Numbered from the stretch's first letter, positions 1-7,667 are shown. The stretch is DNA of 18,785 bases from JBOFFC01 sp051648405 (GCA_051648405.1 JBOFFC010000033.1:1-18785); one strand, 5' to 3'. A program made the numbers and translations. The notes: a model not told the origin generated them from the sequence alone.

Positions 1-284
1 GCTTCTCCGACCCCGGCGCCTGTGTCCCCTCGCGCGAGGCGAGCTGGGTCGCCGCGTACCGACAGGTCTGGATCGATATTCTATCGATGGTTTCCGGCGG
101 ATCGACCGAAGCGCTGCTCCGCGAAGTGGTCCGCGGCGAGCTCAAACTGAAGACCGAGTACGAGAAACTACTGCTCTCGGACCTCCACTTCGCCTCGACG
201 ACGCTGCTCGTCAACCAGCTGCGGTCGGTCCAGGCTTCGCATCGGCTGTTCGCAGAAGCCGCGACGCCGGCCGTGAGCTATTGA
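1..284 (+). CDS. PA2169-type (DUF2383) four-helix-bundle protein, C-terminal part
   Basis: The reading frame beginning at base 3 is open from the window edge to a TAA-less stop (TGA) at 282-284, giving about 93 visible residues; the N-terminus lies outside the window. The visible part has the pattern of the last two helices of the PA2169/DUF2383 family: a WxxxYRQVW helix, a GGS turn, a helix rich in E and R (LLREVVRGE), then a TEYEKLL segment and a final helix reading LRSVQASHRLF, matching the family's usual xxSVxxxHDRVRxLR end. A second member lies at 7177-7650, with the same order of elements. The family is ferritin-like in fold and is usually found with other stress proteins; its biochemical role is not settled. 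An ATG at 87 exists but would cut off the third helix, so it is probably internal. The frame and stop are certain; the family call rests on pattern only. Confidence 0.62.
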   Translation, partial: FSDPGACVPSREASWVAAYRQVWIDILSMVSGGSTEALLREVVRGELKLKTEYEKLLLSDLHFASTTLLVNQLRSVQASHRLFAEAATPAVSY

Positions 285-448
285 CCCCGTGCGGCCAGCG
301 GGCCGAGGGGGGGCAAGCGGGCGCCGCGGCCCCCGGGCACGAACCCCTGCGAGGTGGTTCTCGAACAGCGGAGCCCGTCGTGAGGGCCGGTCACAGAGCG
401 GCGCGACGCTCGGGACCGCCGCGTCGCGTGGCGCCCGTTGGCTCTGAG

Positions 449-490
449 CTCCTCTTCCTACCCCTCATCTTTCTCCCCACTTCTCTTCAT
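449..490 (+). other. G-free pyrimidine-rich tract upstream of the CxxC/CC protein gene
   Basis: About 42 bases just upstream of the gene starting at 508 contain no G and only a few A residues; the rest is C and T. This stands out in a region where G is otherwise very common. It occupies the expected promoter or 5'-leader position. Its role is unknown; possibilities are a T/C-rich leader, a DNA-structure element, or a sequence-composition accident. Confidence 0.4.
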
Positions 491-507
491 TGCAAGCGAG
501 ATCAGCG

Positions 508-1014
508 ATGCTCTACACGCTCACGCGCGACCAGCCCGAAGCGGACGACCGAGTGGTTGTTACTTCCCTTGAACCACTCGCCGCTGCAAAGTCTCGCACG
601 ACCATAAGTCCGTTCACCACCGAGGGTGCGGCGCAGCTGGCGGCGCAGGAGTCGGCCGGGGAGTCCGTTCAGGGGATCGCGCCGGCAGCGGTTGTCCAGT
701 TGCTCGCCGAGTGCGTGTCGGAGCGGGTCACGCACTTGTCGATCAACCCGAGCGCCGACGGGAGCGACGCGAGCGAGAAGTTGATCGCGGTCGGCGACGT
801 CGTTCGGCGTGTAGCGGACTCTGCGCTCGTCGTGCTGAAAGAACCCGTAGTCTTGGATCAACGCTTCCCCGACCACGTCGGGATCGTGAACTGCCAATAC
901 TGCGGCGACGTGATCCACGTCGAACTCGGCAGCACTCTGCCCGCCTGCTGCGGCCGGGAGATGACCCTGGCTGCGAAGAACTACCGGAAAGGCGTCTACC
1001 GCGTGCCGCGTTGA
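508..1014 (+). CDS. Small protein with a C-terminal desulforedoxin-like CxxC/CC iron-site motif
   Basis: A 168-residue protein from ATG 508; a TTG at 490 in frame is a possible but less likely start. No strong ribosome-binding site is visible for either start. Residues 1-125 match no family I recognise and look soluble, with no signal peptide or membrane segment. Residues 127-152 carry C129-x2-C132 followed 15 residues later by C147-C148-G-x-x-M. This is the arrangement of desulforedoxin and of the N-terminal domain of desulfoferrodoxin, where the four cysteines bind one iron (established for those families). The short basic tail ends YRKGVYRVPR. A structural zinc site is the main alternative. 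Inference: a redox or metal-binding role in the surrounding stress-gene set. The downstream DUF1328 gene is convergent, so this gene is probably monocistronic. Confidence 0.6.
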   Translation: MLYTLTRDQPEADDRVVVTSLEPLAAAKSRTTISPFTTEGAAQLAAQESAGESVQGIAPAAVVQLLAECVSERVTHLSINPSADGSDASEKLIAVGDVVRRVADSALVVLKEPVVLDQRFPDHVGIVNCQYCGDVIHVELGSTLPACCGREMTLAAKNYRKGVYRVPR

Positions 1015-1121
1015 AGGATGGCAGGACGGCGTTCCGCGTGGCCGCATTGCCGGCCGATCAAGGCGCGTGGCGCCGTGTGCGCCGGCGAGTCGGCGCGAAC
1101 TGCGAGGCAGGGTTGTGCGGA

Positions 1122-1148
1122 CTCCCCCCAGCGTGCTTCCTGGGGGAG
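1122..1148. terminator. GC-rich hairpin between convergent genes
   Basis: A C-rich arm at 1122-1131 pairs with the G-rich arm CTGGGGGAG at 1140-1148, with one bulged C and a loop of about eight bases. It lies between the end of the gene at 1014 (plus) and the end of the DUF1328 gene at 1170 (minus), where a shared terminator is expected. No clear T-tract follows on either strand, so intrinsic termination is uncertain. Confidence 0.4.
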
Positions 1149-1169
1149 CCCGCCTCTCAAGCCGCTCGC

Positions 1170-1337
1170 CTACACCCCTCCGCGGAGGCGAGGAATGACG
1201 AGGCTTACTAAGAACAACACCAAGAACACGAAGAACAGGATCTTAGCAATGCCGGCGGAAGCCCCCGCAATGCCTGTGAAGCCCAGCACGCCTGCGATTA
1301 ACGCGACGACCATAAACGTAAGTGCCCAACCCAACAT
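1170..1337 (-). CDS. DUF1328 (YtjA-like) small membrane protein
   Basis: A 55-residue, almost entirely hydrophobic protein starting MLGWALTF. I chose the ATG at 1335-1337 because this is the typical family start and a good ribosome-binding site (GGGAGC) lies just upstream on the minus strand; the longer open frame to 1469 is non-coding. The sequence has two membrane helices: about residues 3-22, then GIAGASAGIAK, then about 32-48 (ILFFVFLVLFLVSLV). This GIAG..AGIAK..FF.FL pattern and the length are those of DUF1328, an inner-membrane family of unknown mechanism often found near CsbD and other stress genes. The C-terminus IPRLRGGV is likely cytoplasmic. The gene stands alone, convergent with the CxxC/CC gene and divergent from the PRC-barrel gene. 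Confidence 0.92.
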   Translation of the reverse strand: MLGWALTFMVVALIAGVLGFTGIAGASAGIAKILFFVFLVLFLVSLVIPRLRGGV

Positions 1338-1813
1338 GACTTTGCTCCCTTGCGTTGTCGGCCTGGTGGCCGAATGCGGATACGACCCAGTGGCCGCGGT
1401 TAGTCGCCCGCGACTTTCGTCGCTGCACGTCATTTCAGAGCAAGCGGCGTGCCAACCGCGCGACGCCATGATTGGCGACGGCTCGCCTATCCGTCGCTGC
1501 CATGACTGGCGTCGGACACGCAGGAGTCGGTCGCGCAGCAGTCAGCGTGATCGCCAGTACGCCAGCGATACGGATTAGCGAAGCGTCGTCGTCCGTTGGA
1601 CGGCGGTTACCCGACCGGGGGGGGAAGGGTTCGGATCGCAGTGCGACCGAGGGCCACGATCCGCGAGCGTTGGCCGAGCCTGAATCCGAGCCGAGCGGTA
1701 CGGCGTGTGCACGTCGATGAGCTGGCAACCCCCCGGGCCTCGCTCCAAGTCGGCGCCGTGCGCCGTCGATGGGCAAGACCCGAATCCGTCACCCCGATAC
1801 AAGGAGACTTCCG
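1338..1813. other. Long divergent intergenic region, no gene seen
   Basis: This 476-base stretch separates the DUF1328 gene (minus) from the PRC-barrel gene (plus) and must hold both promoters. Short open frames occur on both strands, but none has a plausible ribosome-binding site together with a recognisable product. A run of eight G residues lies at 1617-1624. I could not identify a convincing promoter pair by eye. Confidence 0.5.
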
Positions 1814-2353
1814 ATGATCCGCCCGCTGATGATGTCCGCCGCGCTCGCCGCAATTGCCGCCACGGCATTCTGGAGCTCGACCTCGGCCGTCGAAGTCAAC
1901 GTCCAGGCCGATCCCGCCCGCGTCACGGTGGACTCGAATCGCGTTCCTGGGGCAATAACCCAGCAGCCTGTGGATGGTGAATTCGCGGACAGCGCGACCC
2001 ACTCCGACACGATCGTGCGCGCCAGCACGATTATCGGGTGTACGGTCTACAACGGACAAAACGAGTCGATTGGTTCGGTCGACGACGTCGTGGTGGACAC
2101 GAAAAGCGGCGTCATTCGGTACGCGGCCGTGTCGATGGGGGGCTTCCTCGGCATGGGCGACAAGCTTTTCGCCGTCCCGTGGAAGTCGCTCCGCTGTGAG
2201 CGTCGCGACGGCGAGCACGTCTGCGTCCTTCCCGTTAACAAGGAGCAACTCAACGGCGCCGAAGGATTCGACCAAGACAACTGGCCGAACATGGCCGATC
2301 GCGATTGGCAGAGCAAGAACGATCGCCTCTACGGCAACCCGGCTGGGTTCTGA
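1814..2353 (+). CDS. Exported PRC-barrel domain protein
   Basis: A 179-residue protein. The ATG at 1814 is chosen because AAGGAG lies at 1801-1806, seven bases upstream, and because it places a normal signal peptide at the N-terminus: MIRPLMM, a hydrophobic core (AALAAIAATAF), then a likely cleavage after STSA (residue 25). Residues 69-140 form a PRC-barrel: ASTIIGCTVYN, then SIGSVDDVVVD, SGVIRYAAVSMGGFLGMGDK and FAVPWKSLRC, the standard order of beta strands ending in the FAVPW motif. PRC-barrels are small beta-barrels used for protein or ligand contacts; exported versions are common in stress-gene clusters, with no known enzyme activity. Cysteines at 76, 128 and 137 could form a disulfide outside the cytoplasm. 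The C-terminal 40 residues are polar (NWPNMADRDW). The gene stands alone. Confidence 0.88.
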   Translation: MIRPLMMSAALAAIAATAFWSSTSAVEVNVQADPARVTVDSNRVPGAITQQPVDGEFADSATHSDTIVRASTIIGCTVYNGQNESIGSVDDVVVDTKSGVIRYAAVSMGGFLGMGDKLFAVPWKSLRCERRDGEHVCVLPVNKEQLNGAEGFDQDNWPNMADRDWQSKNDRLYGNPAGF

Positions 2354-2451
2354 AGCCGCTGTCAATTGGGCCCCGGCAGGGGTCATTGCGAGCGCCCGCT
2401 CTTCGGCCGGCGGGGTGACGCTCACCCCTCCGGCCGCGGCGCAGCTCGGCC

Positions 2452-2471
2452 CGAGGGCGGAGTCGCCCTCG
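2452..2471. terminator. Perfect 8-bp hairpin between convergent genes
   Basis: CGAGGGCG at 2452-2459 pairs perfectly with CGCCCTCG at 2464-2471 across a four-base loop. It sits between the converging PRC-barrel gene (ends 2353) and sensor kinase gene (ends 2565). No T-tract follows, so it may be a weak or Rho-assisted terminator. Confidence 0.4.
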
Positions 2472-2564
2472 CTGAAGCGCGGCTAGCGAAACCAAGGCAA
2501 GCGCTCCGCGCCACCCGTATCCTTTCGGCGCACCGGCGCGGCCTGTTGGCCAATCAAGCCGGCG

Positions 2565-4601
2565 TTACATCCAGCTGTCGGAGAGGGGGCTGCGTCGGCA
2601 CTGACGCGTGACCTCTCCGATAAGCGCCGTCCAATCGATCGGCTTCGTGAGGTAAGCGTCGCACCCGGCGGCGAGGCACGACTCACGGTCCCCCGCCATG
2701 GCGCTCGCCGTGAGGGCGATGATGCGGATCGAGTCGCTGCGGCTCCTGACCTCCTTCACTACGTCGTAGCCCGACTTTCGCGGCATGTTCATGTCGAGCA
2801 CCAGCAGGCCGAACGGCTGCGTGGAATGATCGGCGGCGGTGATCGCTTCGAGCGCCTCGACACCGTCCGCGACGAACACTACCTCAGCCGGGAACGAATC
2901 GAAGATGCGCTCGAGCAGGAAGCGGACCGCGGGGCTGTCCTCGGCGACGAGCGTCTTAACCCGGAGATCGGGGGGGAAGTCCTTCGTTGGCGGCGCGTCC
3001 CCTCCTTCCACCGCCGTCTCGTCGGCGACCTCCACGAGCGGCAGTGTGAACGTGAACGTGCTCCCCTGCCGAAGCTGGCTGGACACGGTGAGCTCGCCTC
3101 CCAGCAGCTTGACGAGCTGCCGCGAGATCGCCAGCCCGAGGCCCGTCCCCCCGGCCACGTGGGACTGGTCGGTCTCCAGCTCGACGCGATGGAACGTGTC
3201 GAACACCGCTTGGATGTCCGCCGCTGCGATCCCGACCCCCGTATCGATCACCGATACAGCGAGCTGGCGCGAAGAATCGGGGCGGGCAACAACGTCGAGG
3301 GCGACCCGAACCTCGCCGCGGAGGGTGAACTTGACCGCGTTCGACACCAGGTTCAGCAGCACCTGACGTAACCGCACCGCGTCGGTCAGCACGAGCGGTG
3401 GCACGGCATCGGCGACTTCCGTCGAGAAGGCCAATCCCTTCTCTGCGGCTTGGCTCTGGACGAGAGACTTGACTTCCTCGGCGATCTTCCGCGGCGAGCA
3501 GGGCTGTCGGAAGATTTCGAGTTTCTGTGCTTCGATCTTCGAAAGGTCGAGGACGTCGTTCAGCAGCCGCATCAGCACCTCACCCTGACCCTTGATGACT
3601 TGCAGGATCTTTTGCGCGTTGTGTCCATGGGGGTCGTGGAGCAACACGTCGGTGCAGCCGAGGATGGCGGTCAGGGGGGTGCGGATCTCGTGGCTGGTGT
3701 TCGCGAGGAACCGGCTCTTCGCCTTACTGGCCGACTCGGCGGCGAGCCGTGTGCGATTGAGCTCCTCCTCGAGTTCTTTCTGAGCGGTGACGTCGTAATT
3801 GACGCCGAAAAAGCGCTTTGGCAGGCCCGGGTTGTCGATCACCCTGCCGCGACCCGCCAGCCACTTGAACTCCCCGGCGGGGGTCGTGAAGCGGAAACAA
3901 TGTTCGTAGTGGGAGTTGTTTTCGACGACGTCGGCGATGATGTCTTTGAGCTTCTGCCGGTCGTAGGGGTGGACGCACGCCATGAACCGTTCTAGCGGGA
4001 TGAGTTCGCCGGGGTCTCCCAGCCCCGTGAGAAGGTGTTCGGTGGGGTCGTACCGGGACGTTAGCGTGTTCATGTCGCACTCCCACACCCCCATGTTGCC
4101 GGCCTGGAGGGCGATCGCCATCCAGTCACGCTTCTCGCCGAGCTCGCGTGTCGTCTCGTTCAGCACGTCCGATTTGCTCTTGAGCTGGCTCGTCGTGGCG
4201 TCGATCTCGGCCTGCATATCGACGCTGCTACGAATCGCGAGGAGTGCGGGGAAGTTCCACGCCAGGGCGACGACCGTCGCGCACGACACGGAGGCGGTCA
4301 CGGCTTTCGCCAGCGCCGACAACCGGTAGACCGGAGTGTAGAAGAGCAGGGCATCGACAAAGTGGACCATCCCGCAAGCGAGGATGAACGCCGCGAAGAG
4401 CAGCCCGAGGCCCTGCGCCGGGAGGGACCCACGCCGCTTGCGCAGGAAAACGACCAACACGAACGAGATCCCTACGTAGGCCAGCCCCGTGGTGACATCG
4501 GAAACGATGTGGACCCAGCCGAGCCACGGGTTGTCGAGCCAACCGCCGCCACACTCCCAGCGCGGCGGGAAGCCCTCGGTGTCGAACAGTCCGGAGGACA
4601 T
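2565..4601 (-). CDS. Hybrid sensor histidine kinase with an ethylene-receptor-like membrane domain
   Basis: A 678-residue hybrid two-component kinase. Residues about 28-122 form three membrane helices resembling the ETR1 ethylene-binding domain: SDVTTGLAYVGIS, then AAFILACGMVHFVDAL, then a third helix with ASVSCATVVAL. D35, Y42, I45, I73, C76 and H80 line up with ETR1 D25, Y32, I35, I62, C65 and H69; C65 and H69 bind Cu(I) in plant receptors. ETR1 P36 is replaced by S46. A predicted coiled coil (125-157) leads to a PAS fold (about 165-275, with HPYDR and the GVNYDVTAQK exit). The kinase core has the H-box H304 (SHEIRTPL), N-box N421, DTGVGI (453-458) and GGTGLGL (484-490). The receiver has E554/D555, phospho-acceptor D603, T631 and K653. 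All key residues are present, so the protein should be active. No separate regulator gene is adjacent. The ATG at 4601 lacks a clear ribosome-binding site, so the start is the least sure point. Confidence 0.9.
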   Translation of the reverse strand: MSSGLFDTEGFPPRWECGGGWLDNPWLGWVHIVSDVTTGLAYVGISFVLVVFLRKRRGSLPAQGLGLLFAAFILACGMVHFVDALLFYTPVYRLSALAKAVTASVSCATVVALAWNFPALLAIRSSVDMQAEIDATTSQLKSKSDVLNETTRELGEKRDWMAIALQAGNMGVWECDMNTLTSRYDPTEHLLTGLGDPGELIPLERFMACVHPYDRQKLKDIIADVVENNSHYEHCFRFTTPAGEFKWLAGRGRVIDNPGLPKRFFGVNYDVTAQKELEEELNRTRLAAESASKAKSRFLANTSHEIRTPLTAILGCTDVLLHDPHGHNAQKILQVIKGQGEVLMRLLNDVLDLSKIEAQKLEIFRQPCSPRKIAEEVKSLVQSQAAEKGLAFSTEVADAVPPLVLTDAVRLRQVLLNLVSNAVKFTLRGEVRVALDVVARPDSSRQLAVSVIDTGVGIAAADIQAVFDTFHRVELETDQSHVAGGTGLGLAISRQLVKLLGGELTVSSQLRQGSTFTFTLPLVEVADETAVEGGDAPPTKDFPPDLRVKTLVAEDSPAVRFLLERIFDSFPAEVVFVADGVEALEAITAADHSTQPFGLLVLDMNMPRKSGYDVVKEVRSRSDSIRIIALTASAMAGDRESCLAAGCDAYLTKPIDWTALIGEVTRQCRRSPLSDSWM

Positions 4602-5254
4602 TGGCGCGGGGGGCTCGGGATGCTCTGGGGGGGAACCACGGCGTGATTGTCACGGCGGCGGTCGATTGCGGCAAGGAGCGATCCCTGGGGACGCCCGTGC
4701 GATGTCCGAGCGGGGATAAGCCGACCAGACCGCCTCCTGGCGTGTAGCCAGCCGCCATCGCAGGTGGTCGCCAAGCGATCACGCCGAACTTCGAACGACC
4801 ACACGGTCGCGCTGGCGCCCGAAAGGTTGAGCCACGTCGTGCGAGAACTGGCGGTCGGCAAGCTCGACGCCGAACGCCTGCGCGAAATTGGCACAGCGGT
4901 TGCTCTTGTTGTTGGCTGTACAGCCATGACCGACGCCAAGACGCAAAGGAATGCAAAAATGCACTGCGCCAGCCCTCGTTTGCCCGCCAGTAGCCGTGCA
5001 CTGCGGCAACAACGGGTCCGTGACGGATGGACGCCGCAAGAGCGAGAGCGACGCCGCCGCCTCGTGACCGTCCGGCTTGGCATGCTCGAACGTTTCTGCC
5101 GTAGGGCCATCGCACGAGTCTCCGACGACGCCAATCATCCCGCAGCGGAGAGTCCTTTGGCCCCTGCGGGGGGCTGACGTCCCGCGTCGCTCACGACCCC
5201 CAAGCATCCCAAAGCACACGCCGCCAACCCGCACTTCATTCTAAAGCGAAAACA
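4602..5254. other. 653-base divergent region between the kinase and GH13 genes
   Basis: This stretch must hold the kinase promoter (minus) and the GH13 promoter (plus). Several open frames overlap here on both strands and none is convincing. The best candidate is an ATG at 4926 running to 5177 (83 codons, plus), whose product contains GWTPQERERRRR; it has no good ribosome-binding site and no family I recognise. The palindrome at 4913-4926 is the one striking element. Confidence 0.45.
4913..4926. promoter_or_regulatory. Perfect 14-base palindrome, possible operator
   Basis: TGGCTGTACAGCCA is a perfect inverted repeat with no spacer, located in the long divergent region between the kinase and GH13 genes. 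Its form suits a dimeric regulator. The core CTGTACAG lacks the eight-base spacing of the enteric LexA box, so I do not assign a regulator. Confidence 0.3.
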
Positions 5255-7069
5255 ATGACCGATACCGTCGAGTCCTCGACCCTGCCGTTCGGCACAAGGC
5301 TCCTCGAGGGAGGGGTGGCGTTCCGCGTGTGGGCGCCGCACGCGGACCGCGTTGCGGTGGTGGGGGATTTCAATGACTGGGCCGACGAGGCGTCTCCGAT
5401 GACAGCCGCCGAAGGGGGGGTCTGGGAGGGGTGGGCCGAGGGGGCCTCCGCCGGAGACCAGTACGGGTTCGTAATCTGGAACGGCGAGAAGCGCCTCGAG
5501 CGAGTCGATCCGTACGCCCGCGAGGTCACCAACTCGGTCGGCAAGGGGGTCGTCGTCGATCCGGCGTTTGACTGGCGCGACGACGACATGCGGCTGGCGG
5601 ATCACAACAAGCTCGTGATCTACGAGATGCACGTGGGGACGTTCCACCGCCCGGACAACGAACCGGTCGGGACCTTCGCCGACGTCGTCAGCAAGCTGGA
5701 CTACCTGCAGTGGCTGGGGGTCAACGCGATCGAGCTGATGCCCGCGGCGGAGTTCGCGGGCGACATCTCTTGGGGTTACAACCCGGCGCACCTGTTCGCC
5801 GTCGAGAGCGCATACGGCGGCCCCCGGGCCCTCAAGGAGCTCGTGCGCGAAGCGCACCAACGCAAGATCGCCGTCCTGATGGACGTGGTCTACAACCACC
5901 TCGGGCCCAGCGACGTGGGGGTCTGGCAGTTCGACGGCTGGGAGCACGCCGACAAGGGGGGCATCTACTTCTACAACGATGACCGGAGCGTGACCCCGTG
6001 GGGGGACACGCGTCCCGACTACGGCCGCGGAGAGGTCCGCCAGTACCTGTTCGACAACGCCATGATGTGGCTCGACGAGTACCGCATGGACGGGCTTCGT
6101 TTCGACGCCACGCTCTACATGCGGACCGTGGACGGTAGCGAAGAGAGGTCGGTTCACGACGGCTGGTCGCTCACGCAATGGATCAATCGCGAAGTGCGAG
6201 CGCGGGACCGTCACAAGATCATGATCGCCGAAGACCTCCAAAACCACGACGCCCTAACGAAGTCGGAAATCTGGGGTGGGGCGAACTTCCACAGCCAGTG
6301 GGACGCGCAGTTTGTGCACCCGATCAGGGAGGCGCTCACGACGGTCGAAGACGCCCACCGCTCGATGCACGCTGTCCGCGAAGCCATCACCTACCGATAC
6401 AACAACGACGCCTTCGAACGCGTGATCTACACGGAGTCGCACGACGAAGTGGCGAACGGCAAGGCACGGGTCCCGTCGGAGGTGGATTCGGAGAATCCCT
6501 CGGGTTGGCACGCTCGCAAGCGCGCCACGCTGGGCCTTTGCCTGACCCTGACGGCGCCCGGGATCCCGATGCTGTTTCAAGGTCAGGAGTTCCTCCGCAC
6601 CGGTTGGTTCGACGACACCGACCCGATCGACTGGGGGCGCGTCCAAGAGCAGCCGGGAGTCGTGCGGCTGGTTCGCGACTTGATCGCGCTGCGGCTCGAC
6701 CGACTCGGGGTCACCGCGGGGCTCACCGGACAGCGGATCGAAGTGCACCACGTCAACGACGGCGACAAGGTAATCGCCTTCCGGCGCTGGCGCGACGGGG
6801 GTGCGGGGGACGACACCTTGTGCGTCGCGAACTTCTCGCATCGACAGTTCGAGGACTACCGAATCGGCGTTGCGTGGGGGGGCTCGTGGAGGCTGCGTCT
6901 GAACAGCGACGCCCCTTGCTACGCCCCCCCGGGCGAGGCGCCCGCCGCCGCCCCGCTGGGGGTAACGGACTTCGTGGCCGAAGAGTCGCCGTACGACGGG
7001 ATGCCATACTCCGCGACGATCAGGCTTCCAGCGTACTCGATGCTGGTGTTTTCTCAGGACTCTCCGTAG
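5255..7069 (+). CDS. GH13 alpha-glucan enzyme with CBM48 (branching-enzyme or trehalohydrolase-like)
   Basis: A 604-residue protein. Residues about 15-105 are a CBM48 domain (AFRVWAPHADRVAVVGDFNDW). The GH13 barrel follows, opening with IYEMHVGTF (122-130). Catalytic regions are visible: DVVYNH (210-215), RFDA with nucleophile D284, IAEDL with acid/base E326, and ESHDE with transition-state Asp D397. A C-terminal beta domain fills about 495-601. GH13 enzymes with this layout cut or transfer alpha-1,4-glucan chains: branching enzyme (GlgB) or maltooligosyl-trehalose trehalohydrolase (TreZ). The ESHDE form of region IV fits branching enzymes better, but the protein is short for GlgB and no glycogen or treY partner lies nearby, so I leave the exact activity open. 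No signal peptide is seen, so it is cytoplasmic. The ATG at 5255 follows an A-rich stretch with only a weak ribosome-binding site. The PA2169-type gene follows after 107 bases. Confidence 0.88.
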   Translation: MTDTVESSTLPFGTRLLEGGVAFRVWAPHADRVAVVGDFNDWADEASPMTAAEGGVWEGWAEGASAGDQYGFVIWNGEKRLERVDPYAREVTNSVGKGVVVDPAFDWRDDDMRLADHNKLVIYEMHVGTFHRPDNEPVGTFADVVSKLDYLQWLGVNAIELMPAAEFAGDISWGYNPAHLFAVESAYGGPRALKELVREAHQRKIAVLMDVVYNHLGPSDVGVWQFDGWEHADKGGIYFYNDDRSVTPWGDTRPDYGRGEVRQYLFDNAMMWLDEYRMDGLRFDATLYMRTVDGSEERSVHDGWSLTQWINREVRARDRHKIMIAEDLQNHDALTKSEIWGGANFHSQWDAQFVHPIREALTTVEDAHRSMHAVREAITYRYNNDAFERVIYTESHDEVANGKARVPSEVDSENPSGWHARKRATLGLCLTLTAPGIPMLFQGQEFLRTGWFDDTDPIDWGRVQEQPGVVRLVRDLIALRLDRLGVTAGLTGQRIEVHHVNDGDKVIAFRRWRDGGAGDDTLCVANFSHRQFEDYRIGVAWGGSWRLRLNSDAPCYAPPGEAPAAAPLGVTDFVAEESPYDGMPYSATIRLPAYSMLVFSQDSP

Positions 7070-7176
7070 CCCCAGTTCGCGTAGCGGATGGCAACTGCGT
7101 GGAGAAGTGGGCGATTTTCTTTCCCCCTCGCCGGACCGCCAACGGCGGCATCGGCCCACTCACAAGGAACTCGACA

Positions 7177-7650
7177 ATGGCTACTTCCCACGCTTTGGGA
7201 CTGAACGAGGCGGTGCTCGGTAAACTCCGCGAGCTTCGCAGGTTGTGCGTCGATTCGTCGAAGGGCTTCGAGCAGTGCGCGGAGCTCACAGACCGTGTGG
7301 GCATGCAGGCCGTGTTCCTCGCCCTGGCCGACGATCGCCGCGAGATGGACGCCGAGTTAGAGCTTGAGATCGTGGTCGCCGACGGGGCGGAAGAGGAGGA
7401 GGGGAGCTACTTCGCGGCTTGGCATCGTGCGTGGATCCAGCTTCACAAATCGATGACCACCAAGGACGAGTTCGCGATCCTGTCGGACGCCGAGATGGGA
7501 GAAGACGTCATTAAGTCGGCCTACGAGGGGGCGCTCAGTGAAACCGCGGGCTCTTCGATCCACCCCCTACTGTTAGCGCAGTACGCGCGTGTGAGCAAAG
7601 CGCACGACCGGATCCGTGACTTGCGTAACGCAGCGAAGCCGCAAGGGTGA
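7177..7650 (+). CDS. PA2169-type (DUF2383) four-helix-bundle protein
   Basis: A 157-residue soluble protein. The ATG at 7177 has AAGGA eight bases upstream; the open frame extends far upstream only because it overlaps the GH13 gene in another frame. The sequence is helical throughout: NEAVLGKLRELRRLCVDSSKGF, a middle helix VFLALADDRREMDAELELEI, a W-rich helix FAAWHRAWIQLHKSM, and a last pair ending YARVSKAHDRIRDLRN, which is the family signature. Glutamates and histidines in the helices could bind metal, as in ferritin-like proteins, but this is not proven for the family. It is the full-length relative of the fragment at 1-284. It lies between the GH13 enzyme and the YciF-like gene, all on the same strand, with a strong hairpin after it. 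Confidence 0.82.
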   Translation: MATSHALGLNEAVLGKLRELRRLCVDSSKGFEQCAELTDRVGMQAVFLALADDRREMDAELELEIVVADGAEEEEGSYFAAWHRAWIQLHKSMTTKDEFAILSDAEMGEDVIKSAYEGALSETAGSSIHPLLLAQYARVSKAHDRIRDLRNAAKPQG

Positions 7651-7667
7651 AGCTGATCGATCGGGAA

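Noticed and set aside
502..1047. Open frame on the minus strand opposite the CxxC/CC gene
   Set aside because: It is the antisense shadow of a better-supported gene, with no ribosome-binding site and no recognisable product.
1177..1188. 12-base palindrome CCTCCGCGGAGG
   Set aside because: It lies inside the end of the DUF1328 gene and is GC-rich enough to arise by chance.
4926..5177. 83-codon frame (plus) with GWTPQERERRRR, following the 14-base palindrome
   Set aside because: No ribosome-binding site and no known family; strongly basic low-complexity products are common in non-coding high-GC frames. Kept as a note in the intergenic entry only.
5135..6247. Long minus-strand open frame over the GH13 gene
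   Set aside because: Antisense shadow: the plus-strand GH13 protein has complete catalytic motifs, while this product resembles nothing.
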